From NCBI GenBank assembly GCA_016714785.1, contig JADKCC010000002.1, positions 1-64,000 on the forward strand: a stretch of 64,000 nt of DNA. Direction: 5' to 3'. The translations under genes and the position numbers were made by a program. The stretch comes from Saprospiraceae bacterium. Lineage in GTDB: Bacteria > Bacteroidota > Bacteroidia > Chitinophagales > Saprospiraceae. The notes under the pieces are model-generated. The model worked only from the letters and a program-made list of their open reading frames with translations, was not told the origin of the DNA and did not search any database. Positions 8,457-17,717 of this stretch are shown piece after piece (the first letter of the stretch is position 1; every line of letters starts with the position of its first letter).

Positions 8457-10820
8457 ATGAAGCAAAAAAAAATCAACAGCCTATTTATCCTTATGCTCCT
8501 TTGTCATTGGGCTATTGGCCAAAAAGTAACCATTTCTGGATATATAGAAGATGACGCTTCTGGCGAAAAATTGATAGGATGTAATATTTATCATAAAGCA
8601 TCACAAAGTGGTACCGTCACCAATACCTTTGGATTTTACAGTATCACATTGGACCAAGCAGAAATGATCCAGCTAGAAATATCCTACATTGGTTATGCAA
8701 CTAATACGATAAGTGTCAAAGGCAATACATCACAAAGCTTCAATATAAAAATGAAGGGCGAAGTGGTTTTTGATGAAATAGAAATCATCGCTACGAAAGA
8801 CAAAAAGATAGAAAATGAAACGCAAATGAGTACTATCGATGTGCCTATCTTGCAGATCAAAAAGATACCCGCATTGATGGGTGAAACGGACGTGCTGAAA
8901 GCCTTACAATTACTCCCCGGAGTGCAATCTGGTGGAGAAGGCCAAGCAGGACTATATGTTCGTGGTGGTAGCCCAGATCAGAATTTGATACTGTTGGATG
9001 GCGTACCCGTATATAATGCCAATCATTTATTTGGTTTTTTCTCTGTTTTCAATGCTGAAGCCATCAAAGACGTGACGCTCATCAAAGGTGGCTTCCCTGC
9101 ACGATATGGTGGCAGATTGTCTAGCGTATTGGAAATCAATCTCAAAGATGGGCATCAACAGGAGTTTCATGGTGATGTGTCTATCGGTTTAGTAGGTTCC
9201 AAATTGACGCTCGAAGGTCCTATCAATAAAGGTAAAACATCTTTTCTGGTTTCGGGCAGACGGACCTACATTGATTTATTGGCCAAACCATTTATCAAAC
9301 AAAGCTTTAAAGATTCTGGCTCTGAAGGAGATACGGGATATTATTTTTATGATGTAAATGCTAAAGTCAATCATACTTTTTCACAAAGAGATCGGATCTA
9401 TCTGAGTGTCTATGGTGGCAATGACAAGTTTTATTTTAATCAAACGGATACAGGATTTGGAAATAAAGATTTTACCGACAATGGTTTAGGTTGGGGCAAT
9501 CTGACAGGTGCACTTAGATGGAATCATGTGATCCATGACAAACTTTTTATGAATACTACACTCACTTATAGCAAATACAGACTAAATACCGAAGTATCTC
9601 TCGGTACTGAATTTGAAGATAAGTCTAAGGATCTCATTTCTTTGGGTTATTTATCAGGTATCAGAGATTATGCCGCAAAAATCGACTTTGACTACGTACC
9701 ATCACCACGCCATTTTATCAGATTTGGTACCAATGTCATCCTACATGAGTTTAATCCAGGTCAGTTTGATTTAGCGCAGGTTTCCGCATCCAGCGGTATC
9801 AATTTCAAGCAGACTTTGGGCCAACCCATAAAAAATGCCACTGAACTAGCCTTGTATGCAGAAGATGATTACGAGATTACTAAAAAACTAAAAGTTAATG
9901 CTGGCTTGCACCTTTCTGGATTCAGTGTAGATGATGCTTTTTATACATCATTGCAACCGAGACTGAGTATGAGATATTTACTGCCCAAAGGTATAGGATT
10001 GAAGGCATCATTCGCCACAATGCGCCAATTTATCAATCTTTTATCCTTCGAAGGAATAGGTTTACCGACAGATTTATGGTTGCCCACGACAGCAAGGGTA
10101 AAACCACAAGAATCTTGGCAAGCAGCCATCGGTGTAGCCAAAACCATTGGCGAAGATTATGAATTATCCATAGAAGGTTATTATAAACAAATGAAAAATC
10201 TGATAGCTTACAAAGATGGTTCGGGTCTCTTCGAGCTCACAGACTGGCAAGATAGAATCACACAAGGCGAAGGTGAAGCGTATGGGCTGGAGTTTTTTCT
10301 ACAAAAGAAAACAGGCAAGTTATCTGGCTGGATAGGATATACCTTGGCATGGAACAATAGACAGTTTTCAGCACTCAATGAAGGCAGAGCATTCCCATAC
10401 CGATATGACCGAAGACACGACATCTCAGTTGTAGCAATATACGAATTGTCCAAAAAAATCAATATCTCAAGTACTTGGGTCTATGGCACAGGAAATGCAG
10501 TTACTTTGCCAAAATCAAGGTATGGTGCTACAGAAAACTACAGTAGTCAAAACTATACTTACATCAATAGTGTAGAGCAATATGGAGATCGAAACAGTTA
10601 CAGAATGAGTCCTTACCACAGATTGGACATCGGCATCAATTTTATAAAAAACAAAAACAAAAGAACAAGAACATGGTCCATAGGTGCATATAATACTTAC
10701 GCCAATAACAATCCATTTTTTGTCTATTTTGACACTGATTTTGATACCAATACACGAGTACTCAAGCAAGTAAGTCTTTTCCCTTTAATTCCTTATGTTA
10801 CTTATTCATTAAAATTCTAA
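8457..10820 (+). CDS. TonB-dependent outer-membrane receptor with carboxypeptidase-like regulatory domain
   Basis: An N-terminal signal peptide (ends near AIGQ) is followed by a carboxypeptidase-D-like beta-sandwich (about 23-105: GYIEDDASGEKLIGCNIY), a plug domain (about 125-235: LLPGVQSGGEGQAGLYVRGG, ILLDGVPVYN) and a 22-strand-type barrel to the aromatic C-terminal YVTYSLKF. These receptors import a ligand across the outer membrane with TonB energy; the ligand is unknown. Its stop is 13 bp before the DUF4249 lipoprotein gene, a pairing that recurs in Bacteroidota and suggests a receptor with a surface-lipoprotein partner. No SusD homologue is present. Upstream, TACACTTTG has one base too many to fit the -7 consensus. 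Confidence 0.92.
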   Translation: MKQKKINSLFILMLLCHWAIGQKVTISGYIEDDASGEKLIGCNIYHKASQSGTVTNTFGFYSITLDQAEMIQLEISYIGYATNTISVKGNTSQSFNIKMKGEVVFDEIEIIATKDKKIENETQMSTIDVPILQIKKIPALMGETDVLKALQLLPGVQSGGEGQAGLYVRGGSPDQNLILLDGVPVYNANHLFGFFSVFNAEAIKDVTLIKGGFPARYGGRLSSVLEINLKDGHQQEFHGDVSIGLVGSKLTLEGPINKGKTSFLVSGRRTYIDLLAKPFIKQSFKDSGSEGDTGYYFYDVNAKVNHTFSQRDRIYLSVYGGNDKFYFNQTDTGFGNKDFTDNGLGWGNLTGALRWNHVIHDKLFMNTTLTYSKYRLNTEVSLGTEFEDKSKDLISLGYLSGIRDYAAKIDFDYVPSPRHFIRFGTNVILHEFNPGQFDLAQVSASSGINFKQTLGQPIKNATELALYAEDDYEITKKLKVNAGLHLSGFSVDDAFYTSLQPRLSMRYLLPKGIGLKASFATMRQFINLLSFEGIGLPTDLWLPTTARVKPQESWQAAIGVAKTIGEDYELSIEGYYKQMKNLIAYKDGSGLFELTDWQDRITQGEGEAYGLEFFLQKKTGKLSGWIGYTLAWNNRQFSALNEGRAFPYRYDRRHDISVVAIYELSKKINISSTWVYGTGNAVTLPKSRYGATENYSSQNYTYINSVEQYGDRNSYRMSPYHRLDIGINFIKNKNKRTRTWSIGAYNTYANNNPFFVYFDTDFDTNTRVLKQVSLFPLIPYVTYSLKF

Positions 10821-10833
10821 ATATCAGATCACG

Positions 10834-11730
10834 ATGATTGCCAAATATATTTTACCGCTTAGTTTTTTTACATTGCTAGTTTCACTTACATCATGTGAAG
10901 ATTTTTTTGAGACAACATTAGAGCTTGATCCGCCACCATTTGAAAAAACATTGGTTATTGATTGTATAGCACATACTGCACAAGATACCATCGAAATGCG
11001 CATATCTCGCAATGCCGGCATTCTTGAAGATATTGAAGTAAATGAGCTTATTGTCAACGATGCAGAAGTGTTTTTTAATATCAATGGAGTGAATATGCAA
11101 GCCGAGCGCTTTACACCTGGATTTCCAAGTCAAAGTAAAAATAATTATAGACTTATTCTTCCCACACCACTCAAAGCCAATGACGAAGTATCTATAGAAG
11201 TGACTCACAAAGATTTTGAGAAAGCGGCAGCAACCATCAATATTTTACCCAATATAGCAATACAATCTGCAACATTTACCGAAGATGGTGGACTAGATAG
11301 AGATGGTGACGAAAGGAGCAAAGTCACAGTAACACTCAATGACCCAATAGGAAAAAACTATTATGCTGTACAGATACTAGCACCTTATTGGGATGAAGAA
11401 ATCAGTCCTACATACATAAGCAGTCTTGATCCTTCTGTATTTGAGTCTTTTGAAGGCAATACCGTATTATTGACAGACGATGGGTATGATGGTAAAGAAA
11501 AAATCATAGACTTTCAAATATATCGGCTGTCAAAGGATAGCGCAGAAGGTAATGTAAAATTAGTATGGTACAGTATTTCAGAAGAATTTTACCAATACAG
11601 TCGATCACTGCTTGCGCATAAAAATACAGCAGACAATCCTTTTGGTACTCCTGTTCCTGTAACTACCAATATAAAACAAGGAACAGGTATTTTTGCTATT
11701 CATAATCAACAGCTGGTTGATGTGAAATAA
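10834..11730 (+). CDS. DUF4249 domain-containing lipoprotein
   Basis: This is a lipoprotein with the lipobox LVSLTSCEDF (lipidated cysteine near residue 21). The body is predicted to be beta-rich and matches the DUF4249 family (early motif TLVIDCIAHT, then EVNDAEVFFN-like and YYAVQI segments). DUF4249 proteins are usually encoded directly after a carboxypeptidase-domain TonB receptor, as here, and are thought to be cell-surface partners of that receptor. This is family context, not demonstrated function. The 13-bp gap to the receptor gene implies co-transcription. At 298 residues it is complete, somewhat shorter than many members. It converges with the methyltransferase gene on the other strand. 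Confidence 0.85.
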   Translation: MIAKYILPLSFFTLLVSLTSCEDFFETTLELDPPPFEKTLVIDCIAHTAQDTIEMRISRNAGILEDIEVNELIVNDAEVFFNINGVNMQAERFTPGFPSQSKNNYRLILPTPLKANDEVSIEVTHKDFEKAAATINILPNIAIQSATFTEDGGLDRDGDERSKVTVTLNDPIGKNYYAVQILAPYWDEEISPTYISSLDPSVFESFEGNTVLLTDDGYDGKEKIIDFQIYRLSKDSAEGNVKLVWYSISEEFYQYSRSLLAHKNTADNPFGTPVPVTTNIKQGTGIFAIHNQQLVDVK

Positions 11731-11788
11731 TAACATCAAACAAAATTGTAACTGCTTTAGTATGATAGCTTGGTTCATGATAATTTTA

Positions 11789-12241
11789 TCAAAACCAAGG
11801 GAAAAATCTTCCAGTATTGTTTTTGTATTCCGAATAGTCTCTATATTTTGAAATAAGTTGACTTTCTTCATATTCTGATTTGAAATAAAACAGGACAATA
11901 AGTGCAATGGTTATCATTAGTTTATATATAGAAAACCACCAAAAACTCAATCCAATAAATAACATGATTATACCTGTGTATATGGGATGCCGAGCATAAT
12001 GATACAAACCATTGGTGTATAAGTGTGCTTGCTCTTTGGGTGTAGGGAAAGCGGTAAGATTTCTATTTAGTTGGATGATAGATACAAGTGCAACAATTCC
12101 ACCTACTAAAAATAATAGAAGTCCTGGTATTTTTAACATATTTGGTAAAGTTAATCCTAGATCTAACTCAAAGAAAAAAATAAAAAACAAGGCAAATTGT
12201 GTGCCAACGTAAAGGTTGTCTTTTAAGTTTCTGTGAAGCAT
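11789..12241 (-). CDS. Isoprenylcysteine carboxyl methyltransferase (ICMT/PEMT)-like membrane protein
   Basis: This is a small integral membrane protein with about four hydrophobic segments and the PEMT/ICMT signature: LYHYARHPIYTG followed after the next helix by EYEESQLISKYRDYSEY. Family members methylate lipids or prenylated or other small substrates using SAM; bacterial substrates are generally unknown. It begins 2 bp after the radC stop on the same strand, so it is probably the last gene of the metB-WG-radC transcript. Length is 150 residues, normal for bacterial members. A short inverted repeat (CTTGGTT / AACCAAG, 11769-11799) overlaps its 3' end. Confidence 0.8.
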   Translation of the reverse strand: MLHRNLKDNLYVGTQFALFFIFFFELDLGLTLPNMLKIPGLLLFLVGGIVALVSIIQLNRNLTAFPTPKEQAHLYTNGLYHYARHPIYTGIIMLFIGLSFWWFSIYKLMITIALIVLFYFKSEYEESQLISKYRDYSEYKNNTGRFFPWF

Positions 12242-12243
12242 AT

Positions 12244-12942
12244 CTATATTATTCCTTCGTCAGCAAAACTAAAGTAAGTATTTTCAGCTATGATGATATG
12301 ATCACTGACTGTCATTTCGAACAATCGTGCAGCTTCTTTTACTTTATTCGTGAGATTAATATCTTCGGTCGAGGGCTTGAGATTGCCAGAAGGATGGTTG
12401 TGACACAAAATAATGGAAGCTGCAAAATGATCTAAAGCACATTTCATCATAATGCGCACATCTGCAACTACACTATGAATGCCGCCACGACCTATAGATT
12501 GTTTGTGTATCACCTTATTGGCTCTATTGCAAAGGATGATCCAAAACTCTTCATAAGGTAAATCAGATAGCAAGGGATAAAAAATCTGAAAGGCATCTCT
12601 ACTAGATCTTATGGCAACTTTTTCAAGCGGATCTGTATCTTGTCTTCTGCGCCCTAGTTCAAGAGCTGCTATGATATTGATGGCCTTAGCTTCGCCTACG
12701 CCTTTGTAGTTTTTTACTAGATCTTTTATAGATATTTTGCCCAGTTCGTTGAGATTATATTTATGATCAGCAAGTATGCGTTTACTTAACTGTACAGCGG
12801 ACTCTCCACGAGATCCTGATCCCAAGATAATGGCCAAGAGCTCAGAATCAGTAAGGCTTTGACGCCCTTTGGCAAGCATTTTTTCTCTTGGTCTATCATC
12901 TATAGACCACTCCTTAATGGATTGATGTGGAGCATCTGACAT
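12244..12942 (-). CDS. radC: RadC family protein (JAB/MPN domain)
   Basis: The N-terminal helix-hairpin-helix region (KNYKGVGEAKAINIIAALELG) is followed by the JAB1/MPN-like domain with the zinc-ligand signature LCHNHPSGNLKPSTEDINLT. RadC proteins were named as DNA repair factors, but that role has been questioned and their biochemical activity remains unclear. Length (232) is typical. The gene starts 5 bp after the WG-repeat gene stop and ends 2 bp before the methyltransferase gene, pointing to one leftward transcript. Confidence 0.95.
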   Translation of the reverse strand: MSDAPHQSIKEWSIDDRPREKMLAKGRQSLTDSELLAIILGSGSRGESAVQLSKRILADHKYNLNELGKISIKDLVKNYKGVGEAKAINIIAALELGRRRQDTDPLEKVAIRSSRDAFQIFYPLLSDLPYEEFWIILCNRANKVIHKQSIGRGGIHSVVADVRIMMKCALDHFAASIILCHNHPSGNLKPSTEDINLTNKVKEAARLFEMTVSDHIIIAENTYFSFADEGII

Positions 12943-12947
12943 GGGTT

Positions 12948-15035
12948 TTATTCATTTAAAATCTCAAAATTATTATTATATTTATACATTTTTCCATCCA
13001 ATATTGTAATTATATGCTCTTTATAAAAATAAATTTGATCATATAACACTGGAATCAATTCTTCGTTTTTTAAACTAATTATTCCAAATTTATTGTTTAT
13101 TCGTACTTTAGCAAAAAATTTCGAAAAGCAATAAAAACTTTCAATTTCATTATATTTAAATGGAACAATGTTCTCAAATTTTAAATTATAAATTGCTACT
13201 TCTGTATTACGATTAACTATTAGATATCTCTCTAAGCCAAAAAATATTACATTAATGAAGTTGAAATCTTCATTTAAAACTTCTTTAAAACTAGTGTCTA
13301 TTAAAATTGTTTTTCCTTTATCCTTAGCATAATATAGAATACTACTTATGTTTGATGAAATTATGTCATCATATACTTTAGACTTTTTATTTGTCTTAAG
13401 ATTTAACACATAGCATTTAGAATCAAAATTACGTAAATGAATTTGATAATCGTTCATTCGTTTAAAAGATTCTGCTTTTATAGGAAAGAAAAAAGTATCC
13501 TGATTATAAAAACCTCTAATATCTCCTTTTCTTACATAAAATAAAAAACTTGAGTCATTTTTATAATTCATAGTTGAAATTAAATCATAGATAGGGTCTA
13601 AATAAGTATTTCCTAAGGAATCTACTAATCCCATGAAAATACCATTATTTAAAATTTTAAATTTACTTCCCTTGTTTACTTCAGTTTCAGTAATTGGTTT
13701 TTCCAAAATTTTAGTATAGTTTCCAAGCTTATCAATTAAGTACATTTTACCTACAATTGACACTCTACTAAATACTTCATCTTTATAGTTTTCATCTACG
13801 TTGTCTAAGCATGCTTTTGTAATGGGTAAATAATTGGGCCCTAAAATTTCATATTTTCCATTTTTTAAAGTATAAATACATCCATTATTCAAGGATTTTA
13901 TTAAATCATATTTAATTTTTAAAACTATACTATCGTTGGCATTAATTATTCCACATTTATTTCCTTCAAATACTTTATACAAGCCGCGAAAATGCTCAAT
14001 TTTTGAATATTTTATTTTTACTTCTTCCAAAGATAGTCTTTGCCATTTTTGGTTTATTTTAATAAATTTTGGTCTGAATTCATCATAAATATCTTCAATA
14101 TCGGATATAACCTTACATCTTTTGTTAATATCATAAAGGAAATATTTCTGTTGATCTTTAAAAAGAAGATATGGTTCATTCATCAGATTTAAGGTTGTTA
14201 CTAAGTGTGAGAATTTTATAGGATAAAAATCTTTTTTTTCAAAAACAAAACCCTTTAATCCATTTTTATTATATGTAATGCAATTTAAGTTTTCTTTTGA
14301 TTGATTTCTGTATTCAAAATATTCAGACAACTCAACAAGCCAATTTCCATCAAAATCGATTATACCTTTTTTGTCATCTTGATTTACAACATAATAAATT
14401 GATTTTTCACCTAATTTATCTAAGGTAACTTGAGAACCTTTTGCAATTAAAGTTCCGTTTATATTAAATAAATATTCCTCGGCTTCATTTTTTGCTTTAA
14501 TAAAATTAGAAAATGAAATTGGCCACATATAATCATAATCAAAATTAATTAGATTTTCTCCTATAATATTAACAAGGCCAAATTTTTTATCTATTCTTGA
14601 AATTGCTGTATAATTAGCATTGTTGTAAATATAAAGGTCTTTATAAATCGGTTTATATATTAGAATTTTATTTTCATTATAAGCTCCCCAAATTGTATTA
14701 CTTTTTTTAACGTAAAGTAAGCCTTCAAATGTTTGATAAATACCATCATAATAATTAGAATCAATTGGATTGTTTAAAGAATCAACAATTGAATAACCTG
14801 AATAATTTTGCTTATACCTAAATTTGTTCTTTTCAGTATTTGTTGATCCTCCTAACTCTACAGTTCTATTATTTTGATTCTCAAAATTTATTAAATTTTT
14901 CCATATATTAAATTGTGCAATATTGTAACTAATATTTTTATTACCTGACCCAACAAAAGGTGGATAATTATTTTGGCTATTTAGGAATGAATAGCTGTAA
15001 ATTAAGATCAAAACTATTAAAATGATTCTCTTCAT
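12948..15035 (-). CDS. WG-repeat-containing exported protein
   Basis: A 20-residue signal peptide (MKRIILIVLILIYSYSFLNS) is followed by a 670-residue protein built from repeating beta units of the WG (KWG) type. Examples are KKFGLVNIIGENLINFDYDY, KKGIIDFDGNWLVEL, NKCGIINANDSIVLKIKYD and NKFGIISLKNEELIPVLYD. WG repeats are thought to form beta-propeller-like or solenoid binding surfaces; no catalytic motif is seen. The gene is markedly more AT-rich than metB and radC, between which it fits with gaps of 12 and 5 bp, and its codons favour A/T strongly. Function is unknown; extracytoplasmic protein binding is a reasonable guess. Location (periplasm or surface) is undetermined. Confidence 0.85.
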   Translation of the reverse strand: MKRIILIVLILIYSYSFLNSQNNYPPFVGSGNKNISYNIAQFNIWKNLINFENQNNRTVELGGSTNTEKNKFRYKQNYSGYSIVDSLNNPIDSNYYDGIYQTFEGLLYVKKSNTIWGAYNENKILIYKPIYKDLYIYNNANYTAISRIDKKFGLVNIIGENLINFDYDYMWPISFSNFIKAKNEAEEYLFNINGTLIAKGSQVTLDKLGEKSIYYVVNQDDKKGIIDFDGNWLVELSEYFEYRNQSKENLNCITYNKNGLKGFVFEKKDFYPIKFSHLVTTLNLMNEPYLLFKDQQKYFLYDINKRCKVISDIEDIYDEFRPKFIKINQKWQRLSLEEVKIKYSKIEHFRGLYKVFEGNKCGIINANDSIVLKIKYDLIKSLNNGCIYTLKNGKYEILGPNYLPITKACLDNVDENYKDEVFSRVSIVGKMYLIDKLGNYTKILEKPITETEVNKGSKFKILNNGIFMGLVDSLGNTYLDPIYDLISTMNYKNDSSFLFYVRKGDIRGFYNQDTFFFPIKAESFKRMNDYQIHLRNFDSKCYVLNLKTNKKSKVYDDIISSNISSILYYAKDKGKTILIDTSFKEVLNEDFNFINVIFFGLERYLIVNRNTEVAIYNLKFENIVPFKYNEIESFYCFSKFFAKVRINNKFGIISLKNEELIPVLYDQIYFYKEHIITILDGKMYKYNNNFEILNE

Positions 15036-15047
15036 AATAGAATAAAT

Positions 15048-16193
15048 TTACACCAAAGCCAAAGCTTGTTCCAAATCCTGAATCAAATCATCCACATCTT
15101 CTATACCTACACTCAGTCTTATCAACGAATCTGTTAAGCCTACTTTCAACCTTTCTTCTCTCGGGATCGATCCATGGGTCATACTTGCTGGATGTCCTAT
15201 CAATGACTCTACACCACCCAATGATTCTGCCAAAGAAAAATAATGTGTGCCACTCAATACTTTTCTAGCACTTTCTTCATTATTAGCAACCAAGTCAAAA
15301 GATACCATTCCACCAAACATTTTCATCTGCTTTTTGGCTACCTCATGACCTGGATGAGATGCAAATCCTGGATAATAAACTTTAGAAACTTTAGGATGAT
15401 TTTGAAGGAAATGAGCAATTTTTTCAGCATTTTGACATGCTCTTTCTACTCTGATGTGTAGCGTTTTGATGCCTCGGAGTATCAAAAAACAATCTTGTGG
15501 TCCCGGTACTGCACCCACTGCATTTTGTAAAAACCTGATTTGCGCAGCTATTTCAGGATTTTTAGTTACTACTACACCATGTATCACATCAGAGTGGCCA
15601 CCAAGGTATTTTGTTGCAGAATGTACCACAATGTCTGCTCCCATATCTAAAGGATTCTGTAGATATGGAGATGCAAATGTATTGTCCACACACACTTTAA
15701 TTTCTTTATCTTTTACGTGATCACAAACAGCTTTTATGTCTATGATATTAAGCATCGGATTAGTAGGTGTTTCTACCCAAATCAACTTGGTATTTGCTGT
15801 AATCAAAGCATCCAATGTGCTGACATCACTCATACTGACAAACTGAAATTTGATGCCATATTTGCCGAAAACCTTAGTCATGATTCTATACGAACCGCCG
15901 TATAAATCGTCACAAGCGATGACTTCGTCACCAGGATTGAGCAATTTTAGTACACTATCCATCGCTGCTAATCCACTACCGAAGCAAATTGCGTCTGTAG
16001 CGTTCTCTAGAGCAGCCAGGTTTTTTTCTAATACTGTTCTGGTCGGATTTTGTGTACGAGCATACTCATATCCTTTATGATCACCGGGAGCTGCCTGCAC
16101 ATAAGTAGATGTTTGATATATAGGTGTCATAATGGCGCCTGTAGTTGGATCTGGCTCTATGCCTGCGTGTATTACTTTGGTTCCGAATTTCAT
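15048..16193 (-). CDS. metB: Cystathionine gamma-synthase / gamma-lyase family PLP enzyme
   Basis: This is a Cys/Met-metabolism PLP-dependent enzyme of 381 residues. The PLP lysine lies in HSATKYLGGHSDVIHG. The family signature VETPTNPMLNIIDI, the phosphate-binding region FGSGLAAMDSVL and the tyrosine/arginine region YEYARTQNPTR are all present. It acts in transsulfuration, either forming cystathionine from an O-acyl-homoserine and cysteine or cleaving cystathionine; the sequence does not decide between metB and metC/cth function. A strong -7 element (TACCTTTG, 16349-16356) lies about 150 bp upstream, implying a long leader with hairpins. It is the first gene of a leftward run into the WG gene. 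Confidence 0.88.
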   Translation of the reverse strand: MKFGTKVIHAGIEPDPTTGAIMTPIYQTSTYVQAAPGDHKGYEYARTQNPTRTVLEKNLAALENATDAICFGSGLAAMDSVLKLLNPGDEVIACDDLYGGSYRIMTKVFGKYGIKFQFVSMSDVSTLDALITANTKLIWVETPTNPMLNIIDIKAVCDHVKDKEIKVCVDNTFASPYLQNPLDMGADIVVHSATKYLGGHSDVIHGVVVTKNPEIAAQIRFLQNAVGAVPGPQDCFLILRGIKTLHIRVERACQNAEKIAHFLQNHPKVSKVYYPGFASHPGHEVAKKQMKMFGGMVSFDLVANNEESARKVLSGTHYFSLAESLGGVESLIGHPASMTHGSIPREERLKVGLTDSLIRLSVGIEDVDDLIQDLEQALALV

Positions 16194-16345
16194 GTGTTTA
16201 TTTTTATTCTATTTTAATGTTCAGATGGAATTCGCCGTGGCGAATAAAAACAAATCATTGTGGTTTGTACTGCCTGCCTTTGGGTAGGTGAAATAAACCA
16301 TAATTATTTTATGTCGATTTCATGTTTTTATTTTATTTAAAAGTG
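16194..16345 (-). promoter_or_regulatory. Structured leader region of the metB transcript
   Basis: This is about 150 nt between the predicted start site and metB. It holds a hairpin ATTCGCC-ACG-GCGAAT near 16231-16248 and a longer imperfect hairpin with outer arms TGGTTT / AAACCA and an inner CCTGCC / GGTAGG pairing (16260-16301). The start region of metB (A-rich tract then ACATGAAAT) is imperfectly repeated at 16318-16342, so the structured piece is flanked by near-direct repeats. I do not recognise a known SAM riboswitch in it. Confidence 0.45.
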
Positions 16346-16348
16346 GCA

Positions 16349-16356
16349 CAAAGGTA
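16349..16356 (-). promoter_or_regulatory. -7 element for metB
   Basis: TACCTTTG on the minus strand fits TAnnTTTG exactly. Transcription would start near 16342, giving a leader of about 150 nt. Confidence 0.6.
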
Positions 16357-16445
16357 AGGTATTTTATGATATTATGATGATTAGGTCATATTGATTCATT
16401 GCAATAATCTAAAGATGTTAGGCGTTTTAATCAAAACATATTGTT

Positions 16446-17717
16446 ATGTCCATCCAAAAAGATTTGTCAGAACTTGTACGCCATGGCTTAATTTCCGATG
16501 ACCAATATAAGGGTATTTTGGATTTCTATTTGACGAAAGAAGGCCAAAACAAGAATAGGCTTACTTTGATATTTGCAGCTATAGGGGCCATTTTTATTGG
16601 ATTGGCTATCATTTTGGTTTTAGCTCACAACTGGGATGACCTTACAAAAATGTCAAAAATTGTCATCGCTTTTGTTCCACTTATTGTCTCACAGATTTTG
16701 TGTGGCTATACGATATTAAGAAAATACGGCGACATTCTTTGGCGAGAGACTTCAGCTATTTTGTTATTTTTTGCTATTGGGACGTGTATGGCTATGATTT
16801 CACAAATCTACCACATAGCCGATAGCGGAGGGAGTTTTTTCCTTACTTGGATAGCATTGTGTATTCCTATTATATACGTTATGAAGTCATCGGCTGCATC
16901 ATTACTATGTATTTTGGGCATTACGTATTATAACTTAGCTTATGGATTTAGACAACAAGAGACATTGAATGATTTTTATTATTATTTATATATGCTGACT
17001 ATTTTGCCATACTATATATCTTTGGTCAAAACACAACCTCATGCAAATTACACCTTTTTACACCATTGGTTAGTAGCAATTTCTGTGATCATCAGCACTC
17101 CCGTTATCATCCATCAAGAGTCTTATGTGGTTGTGTTGACATATATGACCATGCTGACATTATTTTACAATCTTGGTACAAGCCATTTATTCATTAAAGT
17201 ACCAACTTGGGCCAATGCTTACAAGATACTAGGAGCTTTGGGAATTATAATACTGTTATTGATAAGCAGTTTTTATACATTTTGGTATGAAATAATAAAA
17301 GATTTTGGTATCGAAAAAACTATCTTCTCAAAGGAATTTTTGTTAGCAATAATTTATGGTTTTGGAGCAATTTACTTTTATTTGAAGTATCAGAAGTTTA
17401 AGTTTGTTCACTTCATAGATTTCTATTTGGGAATGATTGTTTTTACTTTTATTTTTTCTATCAATGGTTATTACCCTTATATTTGGGTTAATCTTCTGGC
17501 ACTAGCCATCGGCGTGGTAACTATTGTTGGTAGTATTAGAGAAGAAAAATTAGGAATGCTTAACTTCGGTTTATTAATCATTGCCTTGTTGATAATTTGT
17601 AGGTTTTTTGATACAGAAATGTCCTATTTGATAAGAGGGATTGTGTTTGCTGTGTTAGGAATTGGTTTTTTCGTAGCTAATTATTTTATGATTAAAAGAT
17701 TAAGGGAAAATGAATAA
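16446..17717 (+). CDS. DUF2157 domain-containing membrane protein
   Basis: A cytoplasmic N-terminal segment (SELVRHGLISDDQYKGIL) typical of DUF2157 is followed by about twelve transmembrane helices, starting at LTLIFAAIGAIFIGLAIILV and running to the C-terminus. The next gene overlaps by 8 bp and encodes a GDYXXLXY protein, the usual companion of DUF2157 proteins, so the two form an operon and probably a membrane complex. The function of the family is not known. At 423 residues it is complete. No consensus promoter was seen in the 72 bp I checked upstream. Confidence 0.85.
   Translation: MSIQKDLSELVRHGLISDDQYKGILDFYLTKEGQNKNRLTLIFAAIGAIFIGLAIILVLAHNWDDLTKMSKIVIAFVPLIVSQILCGYTILRKYGDILWRETSAILLFFAIGTCMAMISQIYHIADSGGSFFLTWIALCIPIIYVMKSSAASLLCILGITYYNLAYGFRQQETLNDFYYYLYMLTILPYYISLVKTQPHANYTFLHHWLVAISVIISTPVIIHQESYVVVLTYMTMLTLFYNLGTSHLFIKVPTWANAYKILGALGIIILLLISSFYTFWYEIIKDFGIEKTIFSKEFLLAIIYGFGAIYFYLKYQKFKFVHFIDFYLGMIVFTFIFSINGYYPYIWVNLLALAIGVVTIVGSIREEKLGMLNFGLLIIALLIICRFFDTEMSYLIRGIVFAVLGIGFFVANYFMIKRLRENE

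Noticed and set aside
11769..11799. Terminator between the convergent DUF4249 and methyltransferase genes
   Set aside because: The stem CTTGGTT/AACCAAG is short and has no T-run in either direction; it overlaps the methyltransferase 3' end.
16194..16345. SAM riboswitch ahead of metB
   Set aside because: The hairpins do not match the SAM-I, SAM-II or SAM-IV patterns I know; kept only as a structured leader.
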